From contig NZ_MWFK01000003.1 in the NCBI RefSeq assembly GCF_002078175.1, positions 310,001-374,000 of the forward strand: a stretch of 64,000 nt of DNA. Direction: 5' to 3'. Source of the DNA: Streptomyces sp. M41(2017). Lineage in GTDB: Bacteria; Actinomycetota; Actinomycetes; Streptomycetales; Streptomycetaceae. Position 1 is the first letter of the stretch. Every line of letters begins with the position of its first letter. The position numbers and the translations under genes were made by a program. Below, piece by piece: positions 34,309 to 42,773 of the stretch. The notes under the pieces were generated by a model. The model saw only the letters and a program-made list of their open reading frames with translations. It did not search any database and was not told where the DNA came from.

Positions 34309-35889
34309 TCACCGCAGGCGGTCGAGGAGGTGGTCGCCGACTCGCAGAGCGTTCGCGATCGCCGTCAGAGACGGGTTCACCGCCCCGATGCTCGGGAAGA
34401 ACGACGTGTCGACCACGTACAGGTTGTCGAGGTCGTGCGCCTTGCAGTTGACGTCCAGCGCCGAACTGGCGGGGTCCGTACCGAATCTGACCGTGCCCGC
34501 CTGGTGGGCGGTGGCCCCGATCGGCATGCCCTTGTGCAGGTAGATGCTGTGTGACAGCAGATGGTCTTCGTGCATGCCCAAGTGCCCGAGCATGCCCTGG
34601 AGTTTGTGCCGGAGTCGGTGGAGACCCGCGATGTTGTTCTTCTCGTCCAGGGCGAGATGGATGCCCCCGTCGCCGTCGAGGGTGACCCGGCTCGTGGGCA
34701 GCGGCAGGTCCTCGCCGCACAGCCAGAAGTCGACGGCGTGGTGGGCGAGCATCTCGAACGGCATGTCGGGCGCGACCGCACCGGCCCAGCGCGGTGCCTC
34801 GCCGTGGATCTGGTCGGCGTCGGACTTGCCGAGCATCTGGATCCCGCCGAGGGGGTAGTCCCAGTCGTCCGCGCCCAGGTACCAGTCGTGCAGGGCGAGT
34901 GTCTTCTGGAACCGGGTGGGATTGGGTTCCTTGGACACGGCCATCAGAGCCAGGTTGTTGTGCCGCATGTAGTGGCGTCCCACGACGTCCGAGCTGTTGG
35001 CCAGGCCGCGCGGATGCCGGTCGTTGGCCGAACGCAGCAGCAGGACGGCCGAGTTGACCGCTCCGCAGGCGACGACCACGATGTCCGCCCGGAAGGTCTC
35101 GGTCGATCCGTCACCGAGTGCGGTGACGACTCCCGTGACGGTACGGCCGTCCGTGCCGGTCTCCAGGCGCCGTACTTCGGCGTTCGTCAGCATCGTGACG
35201 TTGTCGTGTTCGAGGGCCGGATCGACGCAGATCACCTGTGCGTCGGACTTGGCGCCCAGCAGACACGGGAAGCCGTCGACGCGGTCGCAGCGGATGCACG
35301 CGCTGCCGTGTGCGGCACGGCCCTGCTCGTCCTGCGTGAGGTCCACGCCGATCGGCAGGTGGAAGGGGTGCAGCCCCTGCTTCTGGAGGTCGTCGCTCAG
35401 TTGCTGGATGCGCGGCTCGTGCGCGACGGGAGGGTAGGCGTAGTCCGCGCCGGCCGGACCCTCGGTCGGGTCCTCACCGTGACGCCCGTGCACACGGTAG
35501 AGGTGCTCGGCCTGCGTGTAGTACGGCTCCAGATCCTGGTGGTCGATCGGCCAGGCCGGTGACATCCCGTCGTGGTGCCGGAGTTCGCCGAAGTCCTGCG
35601 GGCGCAGCCGGAAGAGGGCGGCGCCGTAGAACTTCGTGTTGCCGCCGACGTAGTAGTTGACCTCGGGCGGGAACGGGTCGCCGTGTTTGTCGTACCAGAA
35701 CTCGGGGGCGCGGTACTTGCCCTTCACGAAGACCGCCGTGGAGTCCCAGTTGTCCCGCTCCCTCGGCAGGTAGTCGCCCCGCTCCAGGACGAGAACGCGT
35801 TTGCCGCTGGGAGCCAGTCGGTGGGCGAGTGTGCCGCCGCCGGCACCGGTGCCGATGATGATGACGTCGAAGTGCTGCTCGTCGGCCAT
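34309..35889 (-). CDS. GMC-family FAD oxidoreductase
   Basis: A 526-residue glucose-methanol-choline oxidoreductase. FAD binding is marked by IIIGTGAGGGTLAHRL (residues about 8-23) and LVLERGDYLP; GGNTKFYGAALFRLRPQDF and the C-terminal VDTSFFPSIGAVNPSLT with its His/Asn region are typical of the sugar-oxidising branch. Four cysteines around SACIRCDRVDGFPCLL are unusual and may bind metal or form a disulfide. ATG 35889 is preferred since the upstream frame is low complexity. Substrate may be a sugar or polyol. Confidence 0.9.
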   Translation of the reverse strand: MADEQHFDVIIIGTGAGGGTLAHRLAPSGKRVLVLERGDYLPRERDNWDSTAVFVKGKYRAPEFWYDKHGDPFPPEVNYYVGGNTKFYGAALFRLRPQDFGELRHHDGMSPAWPIDHQDLEPYYTQAEHLYRVHGRHGEDPTEGPAGADYAYPPVAHEPRIQQLSDDLQKQGLHPFHLPIGVDLTQDEQGRAAHGSACIRCDRVDGFPCLLGAKSDAQVICVDPALEHDNVTMLTNAEVRRLETGTDGRTVTGVVTALGDGSTETFRADIVVVACGAVNSAVLLLRSANDRHPRGLANSSDVVGRHYMRHNNLALMAVSKEPNPTRFQKTLALHDWYLGADDWDYPLGGIQMLGKSDADQIHGEAPRWAGAVAPDMPFEMLAHHAVDFWLCGEDLPLPTSRVTLDGDGGIHLALDEKNNIAGLHRLRHKLQGMLGHLGMHEDHLLSHSIYLHKGMPIGATAHQAGTVRFGTDPASSALDVNCKAHDLDNLYVVDTSFFPSIGAVNPSLTAIANALRVGDHLLDRLR

Positions 35890-36004
35890 GCGACGGCCCC
35901 GTTCCTGGAGTTCCGCGCCGCCCCGGCCCTGTCGCGGACCGGCTCCGGCCGAGGCCGTCGGGGCGGCTGTCTGCTGAGACCTCACGTCCGTTCCGGACGG
36001 GAAC

Positions 36005-36477
36005 CTATCCCGGCCCCCGGACTGCGGAGGTCCGCGCCGGTCCGGCGGGCCGACGCTTCACCCGAACGCCTCTCCCGGTCGGCGTCCCGCGGGATCCCGG
36101 CGGCGCCGCCTCGTCCGGGACGGCGAAGAGGTCGCCGTGGATCTCCTGCGCCTTCACGCCGCCGACGGCGCTGTCGGGCCGGTCGACGTGGGCGGTCTGC
36201 CGGCCGTCGGACAGGGCGTGACGGTCACGACGTCGCCGGTGACCAGGGTGACCGCGTGGGTGGCCGTCGGCTTCGCGGGAACGGGGGCTGGGGCTGGGGC
36301 CTACTGGGCGCGGCCTGCGCGGGCTCCTGCAGTACGGCGAGCCCGGACGCCACGAGCGACACCCCGGCGAGGGCCGGAGCAGTCGCCGACGTGTGCGTCG
36401 GGGGGCGGAGGACGGGGAGGGAGAAAGCACGCCCCGGGTCTACCGGCCCGTCGACTTCGCCGAGAAGGCGGGACGAC
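36005..36477 (-). pseudogene. Decayed S8 (subtilisin-like) protease N-terminus
   Basis: Three minus-strand frames hold consecutive parts of one protein start. The first gives a signal-peptide-like LAGVSLVASGLAVLQEPAQA; the second gives THAVTLVTGDVVTVT (about 36217-36260), diagnostic of Streptomyces S8 peptidase propeptides; the third gives DGRQTAHVDRPDSAVGGVKA and QEIHGDLFAVPDE (about 36110-36208). At least two frameshifts, one near 36209-36216, separate them, and no protease domain follows. The perfect palindrome at 36478-36507 lies at its 5' end. Confidence 0.7.
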
Positions 36478-36507
36478 GACAAGTCCTCGCCATGGCGAGG
36501 ACTTGTC
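36478..36507. promoter_or_regulatory. Perfect 30-bp palindrome
   Basis: GACAAGTCCTCGCCA (36478-36492) is followed directly by its exact reverse complement (36493-36507) with no loop. It lies just upstream of the decayed S8 protease and 165 bases beyond the DJ-1 gene end. A loop-free symmetric 30-mer fits a protein-binding operator better than a terminator. It may be the preserved control site of the dead protease gene. Confidence 0.6.
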
Positions 36508-36672
36508 AGTCACTCCCGGCACCCGAACCGACTCGGCCGCGCTGTCCGGATCGGCCGCGCTCGGGCGCGCGCCAGGGTCAGCCGGGCCGGGTCGCCCGTT
36601 CGGATCGGTGCCGGTCGGAACGCGAAGGCCGTTGTCAGGACGGGGCGTCGAGCCGTGCCACGGATCCTTCGC

Positions 36673-37239
36673 TCAGGCGCCGACCAGCGCCTTGTTCACG
36701 GCGCCGAGGAAGTCGTCGAGGTCCTTCGGTGTCCGGGACGTGACCAGGGTGTAGCCGTTCGCGGTGTCGCTCACGACGGACTCGTCGACCCAGTCCTTGG
36801 CGCCCGCGTTCCGGATGTCCGTGCGCACGGAGGGGTAGGAGGTCAGCGTCTTCCCGTCCAGTACGCCGGCTTCCACCAGCGCCCAGGGACCGTGGCAGAT
36901 CGCGGCGATCGGACGCCCCGAGGACGCGAATGCCCTGACCGTCTCCAGGGCCTTGGGTTCGAGCCGGAGTTGGTCGGCGTTGATGGTGCCGCCGGGAAGC
37001 AGCAGCAGCTGATGCCCGTCGGGATCCAGAGATTCGAGGGTCGCCGTGGGCTCGACGGTCTCGCCCGGGTCCTTGTCACCGACCAGGGTCTGGATGGGGT
37101 CCGAGGACACGGCGGCGATGGTGACGTCGGCGCCGTCCTCCCGCAGTCGGTTGACCGGCACCACCAACTCGTCCTGTTCCACACCGTAGTTGGTGACCAG
37201 GACGAGCACGCGGTGACCGTTGAGCGGCTTGTCGGACAT
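36673..37239 (-). CDS. DJ-1/PfpI-family protein
   Basis: A 188-residue class I glutamine-amidotransferase-like protein. The nucleophile elbow AAICHGPWAL (Cys near residue 113 followed by His) and the upstream LLLPGGTIN, plus a glutamate near the N-terminus (GVEQDEL), match PfpI-type deglycase/protease-like stress proteins. Cytosolic. Close to a Dps gene on the same strand (37370), so both may belong to a stress-response set. Start ATG 37239 follows GGAAGGAC. Confidence 0.93.
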   Translation of the reverse strand: MSDKPLNGHRVLVLVTNYGVEQDELVVPVNRLREDGADVTIAAVSSDPIQTLVGDKDPGETVEPTATLESLDPDGHQLLLLPGGTINADQLRLEPKALETVRAFASSGRPIAAICHGPWALVEAGVLDGKTLTSYPSVRTDIRNAGAKDWVDESVVSDTANGYTLVTSRTPKDLDDFLGAVNKALVGA

Positions 37240-37369
37240 GGTGATGCGTCCTTCCTTTCGTTCTGCCTGTGCCGTGGGTTTCAGAGGTCGAGTGAGCGGG
37301 GGCGGTGGCTCCCGCGAGACGCCCGCCGGCTCCGTCTCGGCCCGGCGGGCTCCGAGCGCAGCGGTCGCG

Positions 37370-37930
37370 TCAGCGGGAGACGGACTGCTTCGCCGCGTCC
37401 TTCTCGGTCGTGGCGCCGTCCGTGGCGAGTGTGCCGCCCGCGGTCTCCAGGTGCGCCCGGATGAACCACTGGAACTGCTCCAGGTCCCGCAGTTGCCCGA
37501 TGAGCAGGTCCTCGGTGGCGGGGTCGATGTCTCCCGCCTCCTTGACCGCGGCGCGCAGGTCCTCGATCAGCCCGGTGTACACGAGGTCGAGCGCGCCGAG
37601 GTGGGCCATGGCGTCGGCGCGGCCGACGCTGTAGTCCTCCCAGGTGCGTCCGTCGACCAGTGTGCCCGGCGTGCCCTGTGCGACTCCGCCCAGCGCGGCG
37701 ATGCGCTCGGCGACGTCGTCGGCCATGGCACGGACGCGGTCGACCTGCGGGTCGAGCATCTCGTGCACGGCGATGAAGTGCGGGCCCACGACGTTCCAGT
37801 GGACGTGCTTGAGCGTGAGGTGGAGATCGTTGAGGGAGTGCAGGCGCAGCTGCAGTACGTCGATCAGGGAGCCTGCGTCCTCCACAGTGAGGCCGGGGAC
37901 GGTGTAGCGGGGGGTGGTGGCGCGCGCCAT
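37370..37930 (-). CDS. dps: Dps-family ferritin-like DNA-protection protein
   Basis: A 186-residue Dps. The ferroxidase-site region HVHWNVVGPHFIAVHEMLDP, followed by DRVRAMADDVAERIAALGG, contains the inter-subunit His and Asp/Glu ligands. The C-terminal tail with alternating Ala, Lys and Thr may help DNA binding. ATG 37930 is chosen over ATG 37936 because GGAG then has an eight-base spacing. It stores iron and protects DNA under oxidative or osmotic stress in dodecameric shells. Confidence 0.95.
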   Translation of the reverse strand: MARATTPRYTVPGLTVEDAGSLIDVLQLRLHSLNDLHLTLKHVHWNVVGPHFIAVHEMLDPQVDRVRAMADDVAERIAALGGVAQGTPGTLVDGRTWEDYSVGRADAMAHLGALDLVYTGLIEDLRAAVKEAGDIDPATEDLLIGQLRDLEQFQWFIRAHLETAGGTLATDGATTEKDAAKQSVSR

Positions 37931-38091
37931 GGTCATATCTCCAGTTCTCTTGCGGTTTGCCCACTCTGGGTACCCGGGACCGGAGGACGCAATCCGCCGT
38001 GGCGCATCCGGACCGGACAGTGGTCTGGCTCTGTTCCCGTCCGGCTGCCGTACTGGTGCCGCTCGGCGTCGGGGCGTTCCCGCCGAGTCGG

Positions 38092-38841
38092 TCAGACGCC
38101 GGCACGGTGCCGAACAGGATCTCCCCCACCGGCCGCCGGGTCGCGCAGGGCCGTCAAGAGTTCCGCCAGGCCGCCCGGAGCCCGCCCCCGCAGTCGGGAC
38201 GCGGTGCGTACGGGGTGCCGGTCGGTGCGGGCGATGCGGTGGCCTGTCGTGGACAGCCGGACCGCGAGGTCGTGGTCCTCGCCGGTGGGCAGCGGGGCGA
38301 AGCCGCCCACTCGGAGGTAGGCGGCGGCGGAAACCCCCAGGTTCGCCCCGTGCACATGCGGGTGCTCCCACCTCGACTTCGTCCCCGTGAGACGGCGGGT
38401 ACGGAAGTATTCGGCGTCGTGGCGGGCCACATGAAGGGCGCCGACCGTGGTGGAGGCGAGGCGGATGGTCCCCAGGACGGCGTCGTATCCCCGGTGCGCC
38501 CAGGCGAGCTGGTGGGCGATCCACGTGGTCGGCACGGTGCTGTCGGCGTCCGTCATGGCCAGCCACACGTCCGGTCCGGCATCGGCCAGCAGCGTGAGGG
38601 CGTGGCTGACGCCTGCCGCCCTCGCGGCACCGACGTTGCGGTGCCAGGTGGGGACGACACTCGCTCCCTCGTGGACGGCGAGCGTCGCTGTGGCGTCCGT
38701 GCAGGCGTCCGCCGCCACCACGATCACGACGGGCACCGGCGCCACGAAGGCGGCGGCCGCGCGCACGCTGCGCAGGCAGGCCTGGACGCGCCGCTCCTCG
38801 TCGTGTGCCGGGACCACGACGGCGACGGCGGCGGGCGTCAC
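38092..38841 (-). CDS. Family 2 glycosyltransferase
   Basis: A 249-residue GT-A fold enzyme. VAVVVPAHDEERRVQACLRS at the N-terminus, VVIVVAADACTDAT, and the metal-binding LAMTDADSTVP (DxD) near residue 97 define GT2. GEDHDLAVRL near 200 is the usual second acidic motif. GTG start overlapping the methyltransferase stop by four bases. Last gene of a four-gene operon with acyl-CoA dehydrogenase, PIG-L and methyltransferase. Acceptor unknown. Confidence 0.92.
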   Translation of the reverse strand: MTPAAVAVVVPAHDEERRVQACLRSVRAAAAFVAPVPVVIVVAADACTDATATLAVHEGASVVPTWHRNVGAARAAGVSHALTLLADAGPDVWLAMTDADSTVPTTWIAHQLAWAHRGYDAVLGTIRLASTTVGALHVARHDAEYFRTRRLTGTKSRWEHPHVHGANLGVSAAAYLRVGGFAPLPTGEDHDLAVRLSTTGHRIARTDRHPVRTASRLRGRAPGGLAELLTALRDPAAGGGDPVRHRAGV

Positions 38842-39452
38842 GCCAGTCCTTCCGCGCGAGCCGGTGAGAGCACCGGGCCGGGACCCGGCCGGTGCTCGTG
38901 GACGGTGAGGGTGAAGTCCGGGTCGTCGTAGCGGGCGAGGGGATTCAGGCCGGTCAGGGAGTCGAGCCGGTCGGCGATGTCACGGCCCGTGCAGGTGTGC
39001 TCGGCCACCGGGTGGTTCCAGTGGACGGTGACCAGATGGCCGCCTTCACCCAGGCTCTCCGCACTCCGCCGCAGCAGCCGCGTACGTGTGTCGCTGTCGA
39101 AGTAGTAGAGGAGTTCCGACAGCACGATCAGGTCGAACACGCCCTCCGGCCACTGGTCGGGCACCGTCATCCGTCGCACGGTGACGTGGTCCAGGCCGGC
39201 GGTGCGTCGCGCGGTGGCCTCGACGGCCGAGGCGACGCGGTCGGTGGACAGCACCTGCTCGCACCGGGACGCGAGGAGTTCGGTCAGCACACCCACCGAG
39301 CAGCCCGGCTCGAAGGCGCGCCGGTAGCGGCGGCGGGGCAGCGCGGCCACGGTCAGGTCGTACTTGCGGCGGTCGTACCACCGCTCCCCGAGATGCCACG
39401 GGTCGGTGGCCTCGGCGTACTGGTCGTCGAAATAACTCGCCGGGGTGTTCAA
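38838..39452 (-). CDS. SAM-dependent methyltransferase (NodS-like)
   Basis: A 204-residue class I methyltransferase. SYFDDQYAEATDPWHLGERW at the start and RRAFEPGCSVGVLTELLA (motif I) resemble the NodS branch, which N-methylates amino sugars. VLSELLYYF is motif II/post I. The TTG start overlaps the PIG-L stop by four bases. Following a deacetylase in the same operon, methylation of a freed amine is a sensible reading, but not shown. Confidence 0.88.
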   Translation of the reverse strand: MNTPASYFDDQYAEATDPWHLGERWYDRRKYDLTVAALPRRRYRRAFEPGCSVGVLTELLASRCEQVLSTDRVASAVEATARRTAGLDHVTVRRMTVPDQWPEGVFDLIVLSELLYYFDSDTRTRLLRRSAESLGEGGHLVTVHWNHPVAEHTCTGRDIADRLDSLTGLNPLARYDDPDFTLTVHEHRPGPGPVLSPARAEGLA

Positions 39453-40222
39453 CGGATCACCGTCTCGAAGGTGCGGGTGTGGTGGGCGATCTCCTGCGCG
39501 GGCAGCACCGGCCCGACTCCGCAGTCACGGCCTTCGAGCTGGCTGATGAACCGGGCCAGGGCGGCCTTCTTGCGGTCGACCGCCGCCTGAGCCAGGGGGA
39601 GGACCGAGACGCGGTCCCAGGGAACGCGAGGGTCGTACGGACGCGCCCAGTGCCACATCCAGACCGGGTAGAACCACACCGGTGTGGACCGGTCGCCGCA
39701 GGCATCCCGGGCGGCCCGACCGGCGGCCTCGTGGTCGCTGTGCAGGTCTCCCACCCAGGGCGCCACGCACACGGCGGCCCCCACTTCGTCCAGCACTTCA
39801 CCGATCACGGTCCGTGCCCGGCTCTCGTGCTCGTCGAGACCCGTGTCGGGGAGGCCGGCATGCACGGCGAAGGGCAGGTCACCGAGATCGCCCAGGGCCG
39901 CGGCCAGCTCGCCGCGACGGCGGGCGGCCAACTGCTCCCGGTCCGGCGTCGGAAGGGGACCGTGCGAGGCTTCCCCGTCGGTCAGGCACACCGTGCGCAC
40001 CGTCGCACCGGCGTCGAGGAGAGCGGCCATCGCGCCACCGAACCCCAGCACCTCGTCGTCGGGATGGGCGGCCACGACGACGACGGGACCTTCCGGGAGA
40101 GCGAGGTGGGGCAGCAGATCCGGGAGGCGTGCCGCCAGCCACTCCGCCTCGTCGGTGCCCTGAGCGTCGATGGCCGCGGCGGCGGCCGACCTCTCGGCGC
40201 CCATGGTCTCCGCCGAACTCAT
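39449..40222 (-). CDS. PIG-L-family deacetylase
   Basis: A 257-residue zinc-dependent N-deacetylase. VVVAAHPDDEVLGFGGAM carries the HPDDE zinc and base motif (residues about 50-55) and VGDLHSDHEAAGRAA the third ligand (HxDH). Members remove acetyl groups from N-acetyl sugars (MshB, PIG-L) or antibiotic intermediates. ATG overlaps the acyl-CoA dehydrogenase stop (ATGA). Context with a NodS-like methyltransferase and a glycosyltransferase suggests modification of an amino-sugar conjugate. Confidence 0.92.
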   Translation of the reverse strand: MSSAETMGAERSAAAAAIDAQGTDEAEWLAARLPDLLPHLALPEGPVVVVAAHPDDEVLGFGGAMAALLDAGATVRTVCLTDGEASHGPLPTPDREQLAARRRGELAAALGDLGDLPFAVHAGLPDTGLDEHESRARTVIGEVLDEVGAAVCVAPWVGDLHSDHEAAGRAARDACGDRSTPVWFYPVWMWHWARPYDPRVPWDRVSVLPLAQAAVDRKKAALARFISQLEGRDCGVGPVLPAQEIAHHTRTFETVIR

Positions 40223-41220
40223 CGTGTCGCCTCCGCCGCGTCCGTCGCGATCAGACGGCCGAGTTCGGCCAGGTTCGCCTCGGCGTGGTGCTGACGGACG
40301 TAGACCGTCAGGTCCGCGACGGCGCGGGCGTGCCGCTCGTCGTGGCACAACGGGCCGGCACCCGTGGCGCGCCCCACGTGGTCCAGCACCTCGGTGCACA
40401 CCTTCTCGGCGAGGGCTCGCACGCGCATGCTGCGCACGCCGGCCTCGTTCCGGACGTCGAGGGGGTCGGCGTCGATGTCCTCCCCCGCCTGGCGCAGGAT
40501 CGTGTCGGCCGCGTGCAGCAGGACGTCGACGGATCCGAGATGAGCGGCCGCGTGCGCGTTGAGCCTGCCCGCCGCGCCGCGCTCGTACAGGGGCGCCGCG
40601 ACGGCGTGGGCGCCGCCCAGCCAGCACGCCGCCACGCCGATGCCTCCATGCTGGAATCCGGGCCGGTCCAGATAGCCCTCCACCGGGCCGACGGCTCGCG
40701 CGGGCACGGCGGTGAAGGACACCTCCAGGCTGTCGCTGCCCGCCATGCCGATCGCGGGCCAGGTCCCTTCCACCGGTCGGACGCCGGGGTGGTCCAGGGC
40801 GACGGCGAACAGGCGGTAGCCGTCCTCGGCGTCCGCTGTCACGAGGGCGTGGGTGCAGGCGTGGGCACCGGAGCAGTAGGGCTTGACGCCGCTCAGCGTC
40901 CACCCCCGTTCGCTGCGGGTGGCATGGGTACCGGGTCCTGGCGGGCGTGCGGCCCAGACACCCCATCTCTCGCCCGCGGCGGGCAGGGGCTGGCCCAGTT
41001 CGTGCAGGATCGCGGCGGCGTCCAGGTGCCCCTCCGCGAGCCGGGCGAGGGAGAGGTCGCGACGGCCCAGCGCCATGAGGGTCGCGAATCGCCGTGCCGT
41101 CGACCGGCCCGGCAGGGGCACGCTCGGTGCCTCGCGCTCGACGAAGTCGGCGAACAGGTTCGCCGTGCGCTGTTCCGGTGTGCGGAGGCGGTCGGGGATC
41201 TGGGGAGGCGTGACGGTCAC
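40219..41220 (-). CDS. Acyl-CoA dehydrogenase-like flavoprotein
   Basis: A 333-residue protein of the acyl-CoA dehydrogenase superfamily, shorter than the usual 380. GWTLSGVKPYCSGAHACTHA corresponds to the FAD/substrate strand region, IGMAGSDSLEVSFTAVPA to the middle beta domain, and the C-terminal half is helical (AEKVCTEVLDHVGRATGAGP). The catalytic Glu position is not obvious, so it may be a distant oxidase or monooxygenase of this fold. First gene of the four-gene overlapping operon; GTG start. Confidence 0.82.
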   Translation of the reverse strand: MTVTPPQIPDRLRTPEQRTANLFADFVEREAPSVPLPGRSTARRFATLMALGRRDLSLARLAEGHLDAAAILHELGQPLPAAGERWGVWAARPPGPGTHATRSERGWTLSGVKPYCSGAHACTHALVTADAEDGYRLFAVALDHPGVRPVEGTWPAIGMAGSDSLEVSFTAVPARAVGPVEGYLDRPGFQHGGIGVAACWLGGAHAVAAPLYERGAAGRLNAHAAAHLGSVDVLLHAADTILRQAGEDIDADPLDVRNEAGVRSMRVRALAEKVCTEVLDHVGRATGAGPLCHDERHARAVADLTVYVRQHHAEANLAELGRLIATDAAEATR

Positions 41221-41900
41221 GCGGACCTCCTGCGTACATCGTCGAGGGTGTCGGGAGGCGTCTGAGTATCCGCAGGCCCGTGGTCAAAACACGCGACACG
41301 CCTGGTCCGGTGGGCGGTCGGCGCCCGTGGACCGGGCCGGTCGACCCGCGACCGGCCAGCACGCCCCTGTGCACAAGGGCCGCTCGGGCGGACGGGGCGC
41401 CTTCCGGTGCCCTGAGCGGCGGCCCTCCGGCCGGAGCCGACGGTCGGTGTCGTCCCTGCGGGCGGGGTGGACGCCGTGCACAGCCAGCATCCGGCAGCTC
41501 ACGGACCGCCGCCACTTCGCGAGGCGTCGCCCTTGTGTGGCGGCGATCGCTCGGCATACCTCGGCGGAACGGTGGCACCTGCATGGCCGTACCCGGGCGG
41601 CGCGGGAAGGGGTCGGTCGCGCAGGTGCAGCGCGGAGAGCGCGCCGCCTGACGCCGGCCCGCGGCGGGGCATCGCTCGGGCGGCCCGCCCGGACCCTTCC
41701 GGACCGGTCGCCCGTCACTGTCCGGCGGGGGGGGCGCTCCGAAGCGCCGTACACATCCCACAGGTGATGTTCCGACGAATTCGGGGCAAACATGTCGAGA
41801 CGAGCAGGTCGCCGGGCGGTGCCGCCCTGCGAGCGCGGTGCCGAGCGCCGCGTTCCCTCGTCAAGTCGAGGCAAGCCACTCCGGGTTCTTGGAGGACCGC
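41221..41900. other. 680-base intergenic region, no supported gene
   Basis: Between the divergent acyl-CoA dehydrogenase and ANTAR genes. Open frames here are Arg/Pro-rich and lack ribosome sites or family motifs. On the minus strand TTGACC about 65 bases upstream of the operon start could be part of its promoter, but I cannot assign a matching -10 with confidence. Confidence 0.5.
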
Positions 41901-42203
41901 GTGGACGACCGCGTGACAGAGCTGGGGAATCTGCGGAGCGACAACACCCACCTGCACGAGACGATGCGCTCCGGCGCCGTGGTGGACCATGCCATCGCGG
42001 TCGTCGTGGCTCTCGGGCAGCTGGCGCCGGAACAGGCGGAGCACATTCTTCAGGAGCTCGCTCGGCACACCGGGATCAAGCTGCGTCACGTCGCGCAGTT
42101 GCTCATCGAGTGGACCCGTACCGGACGGCTGTGCGCCGACCTCCGTACGGAACTCGACCGGCAGCTCGCGGGACACACCAAGTCTCCGCAGGTCGGCGTC
42201 TGA
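41901..42203 (+). CDS. ANTAR-domain protein
   Basis: A 100-residue protein consisting almost only of an ANTAR RNA-binding domain: helices with HETMRSGAVVDHAIAVVVAL, LAPEQAEHILQELARHT and IKLRHVAQLLIEW. ANTAR proteins bind paired hexaloop hairpins in mRNA leaders and relieve termination. There is no receiver or GAF domain, so its input must come from a partner or its own level. GTG 41901 is chosen for GGAGG (41891-41895) five bases upstream. Confidence 0.85.
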   Translation: MDDRVTELGNLRSDNTHLHETMRSGAVVDHAIAVVVALGQLAPEQAEHILQELARHTGIKLRHVAQLLIEWTRTGRLCADLRTELDRQLAGHTKSPQVGV

Positions 42204-42271
42204 GCTGGTCGACGAGTGCGCCCGTTCACCCCCCGGCGCCCGCACCGCACCGCGGGCCCGGGGAACGCGGG

Positions 42272-42598
42272 TCAGCGCCCCAGCGCCTCGCGCAGCTGCT
42301 GCTTGTTCATCGAGGAGCGCCCTTCGACGCCCTTCTTCCTGGCCTCTGCGTACAGCTGGTCTCGTGTGGGGCCCTGGGCGCCGCTGTGCGAGCGTTCGCC
42401 GCCACGTTGCGACGCGGACTTCTTGTCGCGTGTGGACGTCCTGCTCGCCGTCTCGGACTCGCCCGCCCTGGCACGCTCCTTGTTGACCGTCCGGGCGGCG
42501 ATCTCCTTCGCCCGGGCGGTGGACTCGCCTCGCTTCTCCGCGCTCTCCTTGACGTGCTCGTACTGGCGCTCACGTTTGGGACTGGAACCTGCCGGCAT
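42272..42598 (-). CDS. Rho-N/SAP-like 'plasmid stabilization' small protein
   Basis: A 108-residue highly charged protein. The N-terminal half, starting SSPKRERQYEHVKESAEKRG, is a Lys/Glu-rich helix; the C-terminal TRDQLYAEARKKGVEGRSSM then NKQQLREAL is a Rho-N/SAP-like helix-extended-loop-helix likely to bind nucleic acid. Similar Streptomyces proteins are labelled plasmid stabilization protein without experimental basis that I know. AAGGAGAG lies seven bases before ATG 42598. Confidence 0.82.
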   Translation of the reverse strand: MPAGSSPKRERQYEHVKESAEKRGESTARAKEIAARTVNKERARAGESETASRTSTRDKKSASQRGGERSHSGAQGPTRDQLYAEARKKGVEGRSSMNKQQLREALGR

Positions 42599-42611
42599 GA
42601 CGTCTCTCCTT

Positions 42612-42637
42612 GTCCTTCCGAAGGGTCCTTCCGAAGG
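42612..42637. repeat. 13-bp tandem duplication
   Basis: GTCCTTCCGAAGG occurs twice head-to-tail (42612-42624 and 42625-42637), just upstream of the Rho-N-like gene. Each unit is nearly self-complementary, so the pair could form small hairpins or a binding site. Confidence 0.7.
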
Positions 42638-42773
42638 CCGGTCGGGCTGAACGGCCCGTGGTACGAGGGGTTCCCCGTCCAGAGGCACGCACGCGCGGGA
42701 ACCGCCGCCTCCACTCCAGCGCAAGACCCTTCGGAGCGCGACCCAAGGGGCATGGACATGGAGGGCGCGTACG

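Noticed and set aside
36478..36507. Rho-independent terminator
   Set aside because: There is no loop or U-tract, and the neighbouring gene ends are over 150 bases away; an operator is more likely.
41284..41874. 196-codon minus-strand gene in the 41.2-41.9 kb gap
   Set aside because: Arg/Pro-rich, no ribosome site, no motif, and no consistent third-position pattern.
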